Assembly (NCBI GenBank): GCA_017610275.1
Contig: JAFCCI010000008.1
Location: forward strand, 1-36,278
Reading direction: 5' to 3'
From: Candidatus Woesearchaeota archaeon
GTDB taxonomy: Archaea > Nanobdellota > Nanobdellia > Woesearchaeales > CG1-02-33-12
Length of the DNA stretch: 36,278 nucleotides
Shown here in pieces: positions 33,518 to 36,278 of the stretch; the stretch's first letter is position 1, and the number at the start of each line of letters is the position of its first letter. The notes below the pieces were generated by a model. The model did no database searches, was not told the DNA's origin, and saw only the letters and a program-made list of their open reading frames with translations. The translations under genes and the position numbers were made by a program.

Positions 33518-34506
33518 AAAGCAAGAAAGGGGTGTTTTTTACATTTATGGCAATACTTGTTGTAAGTGTTTTAGTTTTAGCATTTTCCTCTGATGTTTAT
33601 GTCACCTCAAAAAACAAGATTCCAGTAGTTAAATCAAGGGTTAAAACAGCTGACAATTATTTAAGAAACCTTGAAACATCTTATCTGGAAACATCATTAT
33701 ATACAAGCAGCCATAATGCACTAAATTCAATTATTTTATATATTGTAAATCAAACCAATTTTCTAATTGATGAAAATGATTTAAACTTGAAGTTTGAGGA
33801 AATACTATTAAATGGCTCAATAAACGGAGAGAACATTAATACTAAGTACAACATAAAGCTAATGGATGAAAACACATTTATCCATAGGCTTGAGGATATT
33901 GAGGAAATGTCACAGGATGTATTGCATATAACAACAAGATTTGATAAGGATAACATAAATGCCATAATATTTCAGTCTAATGATACTGGACCATGGCAGG
34001 TTGGTATTAATTTAACTATGAATTATTCTGTTAATGCAGGAATTGCTTTATGGAACAAAACAAAAACAATTAGTATAGTCATAAGCATTCTTGGTTTTGA
34101 TGACCCTTTATATCTTGTAAATTCAGGTTATTCTCACCCAATAAAGGAAACCCCTTTTAATGACACAGAATGGAATGTTAGTACCCTAAATAAGCATATT
34201 GCAAACGCAACTTACAGACATGAGTCTAATGAATCTAATGAATCTACTGAGCACTCACCTAGCTATCTTATGAGGTTTTATAATAATACTTCACCTTCGC
34301 TATGCTGTGGCATAGAGTCAATGATAAATGAAACATTATCTGACGGAAGATATAAGAGTTATGTTGATTACTGCTTCTGGAGTGATGAGTGTGATGATTA
34401 TGGGCATAAGTTGTATAATATAACAGACATAACAACACCAGCTTATCCATTTAAGCTTGATGCATATCATGTTGGGCAATATAATGTGACAAAGGAAGTA
34501 GGGTAA
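33508..34506 (+). CDS. Large sequon-rich pilin-like surface protein
   Basis: 332 residues. K-S-K-K-G-V-F-F-T-F-M-A-I-L-V-V is a pilin-type signal and helix, with K-K-G before the hydrophobic part. The ectodomain is long for a pilin and carries 16 N-x-S/T sequons by my count, several in a row near residue 240 (N-E-S-N-E-S), plus a cysteine cluster (C-C-G, C-F-W-S-D-E-C). I start at ATG 33508, preceded by GAGGT, which overlaps the upstream stop by ten bases; a further upstream ATG at 33478 would add ten residues and make the signal atypical. Probably a glycosylated, surface-exposed tip or adhesin subunit. Confidence 0.8.
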   Translation: MAIKSKKGVFFTFMAILVVSVLVLAFSSDVYVTSKNKIPVVKSRVKTADNYLRNLETSYLETSLYTSSHNALNSIILYIVNQTNFLIDENDLNLKFEEILLNGSINGENINTKYNIKLMDENTFIHRLEDIEEMSQDVLHITTRFDKDNINAIIFQSNDTGPWQVGINLTMNYSVNAGIALWNKTKTISIVISILGFDDPLYLVNSGYSHPIKETPFNDTEWNVSTLNKHIANATYRHESNESNESTEHSPSYLMRFYNNTSPSLCCGIESMINETLSDGRYKSYVDYCFWSDECDDYGHKLYNITDITTPAYPFKLDAYHVGQYNVTKEVG

Positions 34507-34514
34507 AGCTTAAG

Positions 34515-34994
34515 ATGAATTATTATAACTCCATCTCAGGGTCTTATAACAAATTGCACAAAGAAGAGCAGTTAAACAAGATAAGAATAATAAGAAATAA
34601 CCTAAAAATTGAAAAACAGGATTTTCTTTTAGATGTCGGATGCGGAACAGGAATTTTTGCAGAAGAGTTTAAATGTATAAAAATAGGTGTTGACCCGGCT
34701 ATAAATCTCTTAAACCAGGGAAAGAATGCATTTTACATACAAGCATGTGCTGAAAATTTGCCATTCAAAGATAGTTCTTTTGATTTTGTTATATCTGTTA
34801 CTGCAATTCACAATCTCAAGAACATAAGAAAAGGCTTGGAGGAGATAAAAAGAGTTTCCAAAAAGAATATTGTATTAAGCATACTTAAAAGATCAGCTAA
34901 AATAAATGAAATAAAGAACCATATAGAAGAATTATTTAAAATAACAAAAATAATTGAGGAAAACAAAGACATAATCTTCTTTGCTAAAAGATAA
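34515..34994 (+). CDS. Small class I SAM-dependent methyltransferase
   Basis: 159 residues. The SAM-binding loop is L-L-D-V-G-C-G-T-G (38-46). A conserved acidic residue follows in G-V-D-P (68-71), and A-E-N-L-P-F-K-D-S-S-F-D-F-V-I-S holds the later motifs of the UbiE/BioC-like group. It is shorter than most class I methyltransferases and lacks an obvious substrate domain. The substrate is unknown. It starts eight bases after the pilin-like gene, so it may be co-transcribed with the pilus genes, perhaps by chance. The metK in this window supplies its cofactor. Confidence 0.85.
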   Translation: MNYYNSISGSYNKLHKEEQLNKIRIIRNNLKIEKQDFLLDVGCGTGIFAEEFKCIKIGVDPAINLLNQGKNAFYIQACAENLPFKDSSFDFVISVTAIHNLKNIRKGLEEIKRVSKKNIVLSILKRSAKINEIKNHIEELFKITKIIEENKDIIFFAKR

Positions 34995-34995
34995 C

Positions 34996-35049
34996 TTTTA
35001 TATAATATTAGGTTTATCTTTGAATCATATTGAATAATAATAAGGTGAT
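34996..35049 (+). promoter_or_regulatory. Promoter and ribosome site of acidic protein gene
   Basis: TATA TTTTATATAA (34996-35005) and AAGGTGAT (35042-35049), five bases before the ATG at 35055. It probably also drives the RuBisCO gene downstream. Confidence 0.6.
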
Positions 35050-35054
35050 AAACA

Positions 35055-36014
35055 ATGAGTGTTCCAGATGAAATAATGAAACTAGCTAAATCATTAAAAG
35101 ATAATGGTCTTGCTGCAAGCATGCATGATGCAATAGAACGAGCAAAAAACATGATTGGAAAACCAAAGGAAAAGCCCGAAGTTAAGATAAAAGAACCAGA
35201 GTTTATTAAACAAGATTCTGAAGAGCATAAGGAAGAAAAGCCTGAAGAAAGGATTGAAGAAGTTGATGAGGTTAAAGAATCAGAAAATTTAGAAGAAACA
35301 CCAAAAGAGATTGAAGAGCCAGTAGAAGAAAAGCCTGAAACTTGTAAGGAGACACCTGAAGATATTGAAGAACCAAAAGAATCAGAAATGCCTGAAGAGA
35401 TAAAAGAAGTTGAGGAACCTTTAGAAAAAAAACAGATTGAGAAGCAGGAAACCATTGAAGAAGTTATGGAAGAAAAAGATTTGAGCAAGGGGGTTGAAGA
35501 AATAAAAACTGATGAAAAACCAGAAGAGATAAGTATAGAACCAGAAGAAAAACAAGAAGAAATCAAGATTGAAGAGCCAAGCGAAGAAATTGAAGAAAAA
35601 AAAGAAGAGCTTCCAACTGTCGATGAAATAGAGCCTGTTGACAGGGCAAAACCAGATTATGATGTTGCAAAAGAAGAAAAAACAGTAGGAGAACTGATGG
35701 AAGAGAACACTAAGTCTATTTATGAAGAAGAAAAACCAACAGAATCTGAAAAGCCTGAAAAAAATGAACAAGAGCAAATTGAGCAACCTGAAGAAGAAAA
35801 AGAAAAAAAGCCAGATGAAAACATAGAAAAACAGCAAAACTCTGAAGAGGAGAAAAAGGAAGAAGAACCTGAGAAACAAGAACAAGATTCAGATGAAAAA
35901 GAAAGCAATGAAGAAAAGAAAGAATCAGAGCCAGAAAAAGAACAGAAAAGTGAAAAACATTATGCAGAAGAGACTATTGATTTAACAAATGTTTTTAATT
36001 TTGGAAATAAATAA
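35055..36014 (+). CDS. Highly acidic, Glu/Lys-rich disordered protein
   Basis: 319 residues. Residues 1-32 (E-I-M-K-L-A-K-S-L-K-D-N-G-L-A-A-S-M-H-D-A-I-E-R-A) form a small helical motif that I have seen associated with DPANN proteins. From about residue 35 almost every residue is Glu, Lys, Pro or Ile, in irregular K-P-E-E-x-E-E-x-E repeats, so it is intrinsically disordered or a long charged coil. The end D-L-T-N-V-F-N-F-G-N-K is a possible short linear motif. It has no enzyme motif. It precedes RuBisCO by 14 bases. A role in binding partners through the ends is possible, but unproven. Confidence 0.75.
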   Translation: MSVPDEIMKLAKSLKDNGLAASMHDAIERAKNMIGKPKEKPEVKIKEPEFIKQDSEEHKEEKPEERIEEVDEVKESENLEETPKEIEEPVEEKPETCKETPEDIEEPKESEMPEEIKEVEEPLEKKQIEKQETIEEVMEEKDLSKGVEEIKTDEKPEEISIEPEEKQEEIKIEEPSEEIEEKKEELPTVDEIEPVDRAKPDYDVAKEEKTVGELMEENTKSIYEEEKPTESEKPEKNEQEQIEQPEEEKEKKPDENIEKQQNSEEEKKEEEPEKQEQDSDEKESNEEKKESEPEKEQKSEKHYAEETIDLTNVFNFGNK

Positions 36015-36028
36015 AAAAAGGTGTTTTT

Positions 36029-36278
36029 TTGTTAAACTATATTAATCTTAAATATAAGCCATTAAAGACTGATTTGATATGTGAATTCTACTTAGAGCCA
36101 AATAAAATAACTATTGAGAAGGCCGCAGCACATGTTGCATTGGAGTCTTCTATAGGAACATGGACTGATATTGGAACAATGAACCAGAGGATAGCTAAAA
36201 CCCTTAAGCCAAATGTTTTTCATATTAATAAAAAAAGCAATATAATAAAGATAGCCTATAGCGAGAATTTATTTGAAG
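36029..36278 (+). CDS. rbcL: RuBisCO large subunit (form III-like), 5' part only
   Basis: The first 83 residues, continuing beyond the window. It fixes CO2 on ribulose-1,5-bisphosphate; in archaea the substrate comes from AMP by AMP phosphorylase and ribose-1,5-bisphosphate isomerase. The N-terminal domain shows N-Y-I-N-L-K-Y-K-P, E-K-A-A-A-H-V-A, and the conserved E-S-S-I-G-T-W-T-D-I-G-T-M that carries the active-site Glu and Thr-Trp of the partner subunit, then I-I-K-I-A-Y. I start at TTG 36029, behind AAAGGTG with a T-run spacer. The stretch resembles the methanogen enzyme most; forms III, III-like and II/III cannot be separated with so little sequence. Confidence 0.9.
   Translation, partial: MLNYINLKYKPLKTDLICEFYLEPNKITIEKAAAHVALESSIGTWTDIGTMNQRIAKTLKPNVFHINKKSNIIKIAYSENLFE

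Noticed and set aside
34808-35566. 252-residue minus-strand frame, Ser-rich
   Set aside because: It is the complement of the methyltransferase end and acidic gene; no ribosome site or TATA box and biased to Ser, Phe and Ile as a shadow would be.
35421-35908. Long antisense open frames over the acidic gene
   Set aside because: They encode only Phe/Leu/Ser-rich runs that mirror the GAA/AAA codons of the real gene.

Overview
The window looks like the chromosome of a DPANN-type archaeon, close in flavour to Woesearchaeota or Pacearchaeota. The reasons are visibly AT-rich DNA, archaeal TATA boxes placed about 23-29 bases before many start codons (leaderless genes), GGTG/GGAGG ribosome sites on internal genes, class III (archaeal prepilin) signal peptides, a short archaeal ZPR1, an archaeal-type RuBisCO and RelE/AbrB toxin-antitoxin loci. 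The taxonomic call is an inference from gene content, not from a marker tree.

Layout. 1-1362: a nested hairpin, then two back-to-back toxin-antitoxin operons (RHH-like/RelE-ParE and AbrB/RelE), each with a palindrome at its promoter. 1489-3394: a small secreted S-layer-domain protein and a bacterial-type S-adenosylmethionine synthetase (metK). 3424-6003 (minus): a winged-helix/nucleotidyltransferase protein, adenine phosphoribosyltransferase (apt), methylthioadenosine phosphorylase (mtnP) and ZPR1.

6048-20596 (minus): about 14.5 kb that is a tandem duplication of one uncharacterised cell-surface module. Each copy reads, in transcription order: a large protein with a class III signal peptide (K-R-G-Q), a very large secreted Ig-like/cysteine-rich protein, and a multi-pass membrane protein. 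The promoter-distal copy has three genes. The other has a fourth inserted. Each copy has its own TATA box. This is the best candidate here for an undescribed system. 20666-25272 (minus): methionyl-tRNA synthetase (metG), whose frame is broken by an exact 28-bp tandem duplication, a conserved unknown protein and a UBA-like/membrane/ectodomain protein.

25452-34506 (plus): an archaeal type IV pilus-like locus with a winged-helix/TPR-like repeat protein, a secretion ATPase, two TadC/ArlJ-type membrane proteins and six proteins with pilin-like N-termini, the later ones rich in N-glycosylation sequons. 34515-36278: a small methyltransferase, a very acidic disordered protein and the start of a RuBisCO large subunit running off the end.

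How it may fit together. MetK makes SAM; MtnP splits the methylthioadenosine by-product to adenine; Apt turns adenine into AMP; and in archaea AMP feeds RuBisCO through AMP phosphorylase and ribose-1,5-bisphosphate isomerase, which are not in this window. The pilus ATPase and membrane proteins could assemble both the pilins beside them and the K-R-G-Q proteins of the duplicated module. No gap between genes exceeds 300 bases.
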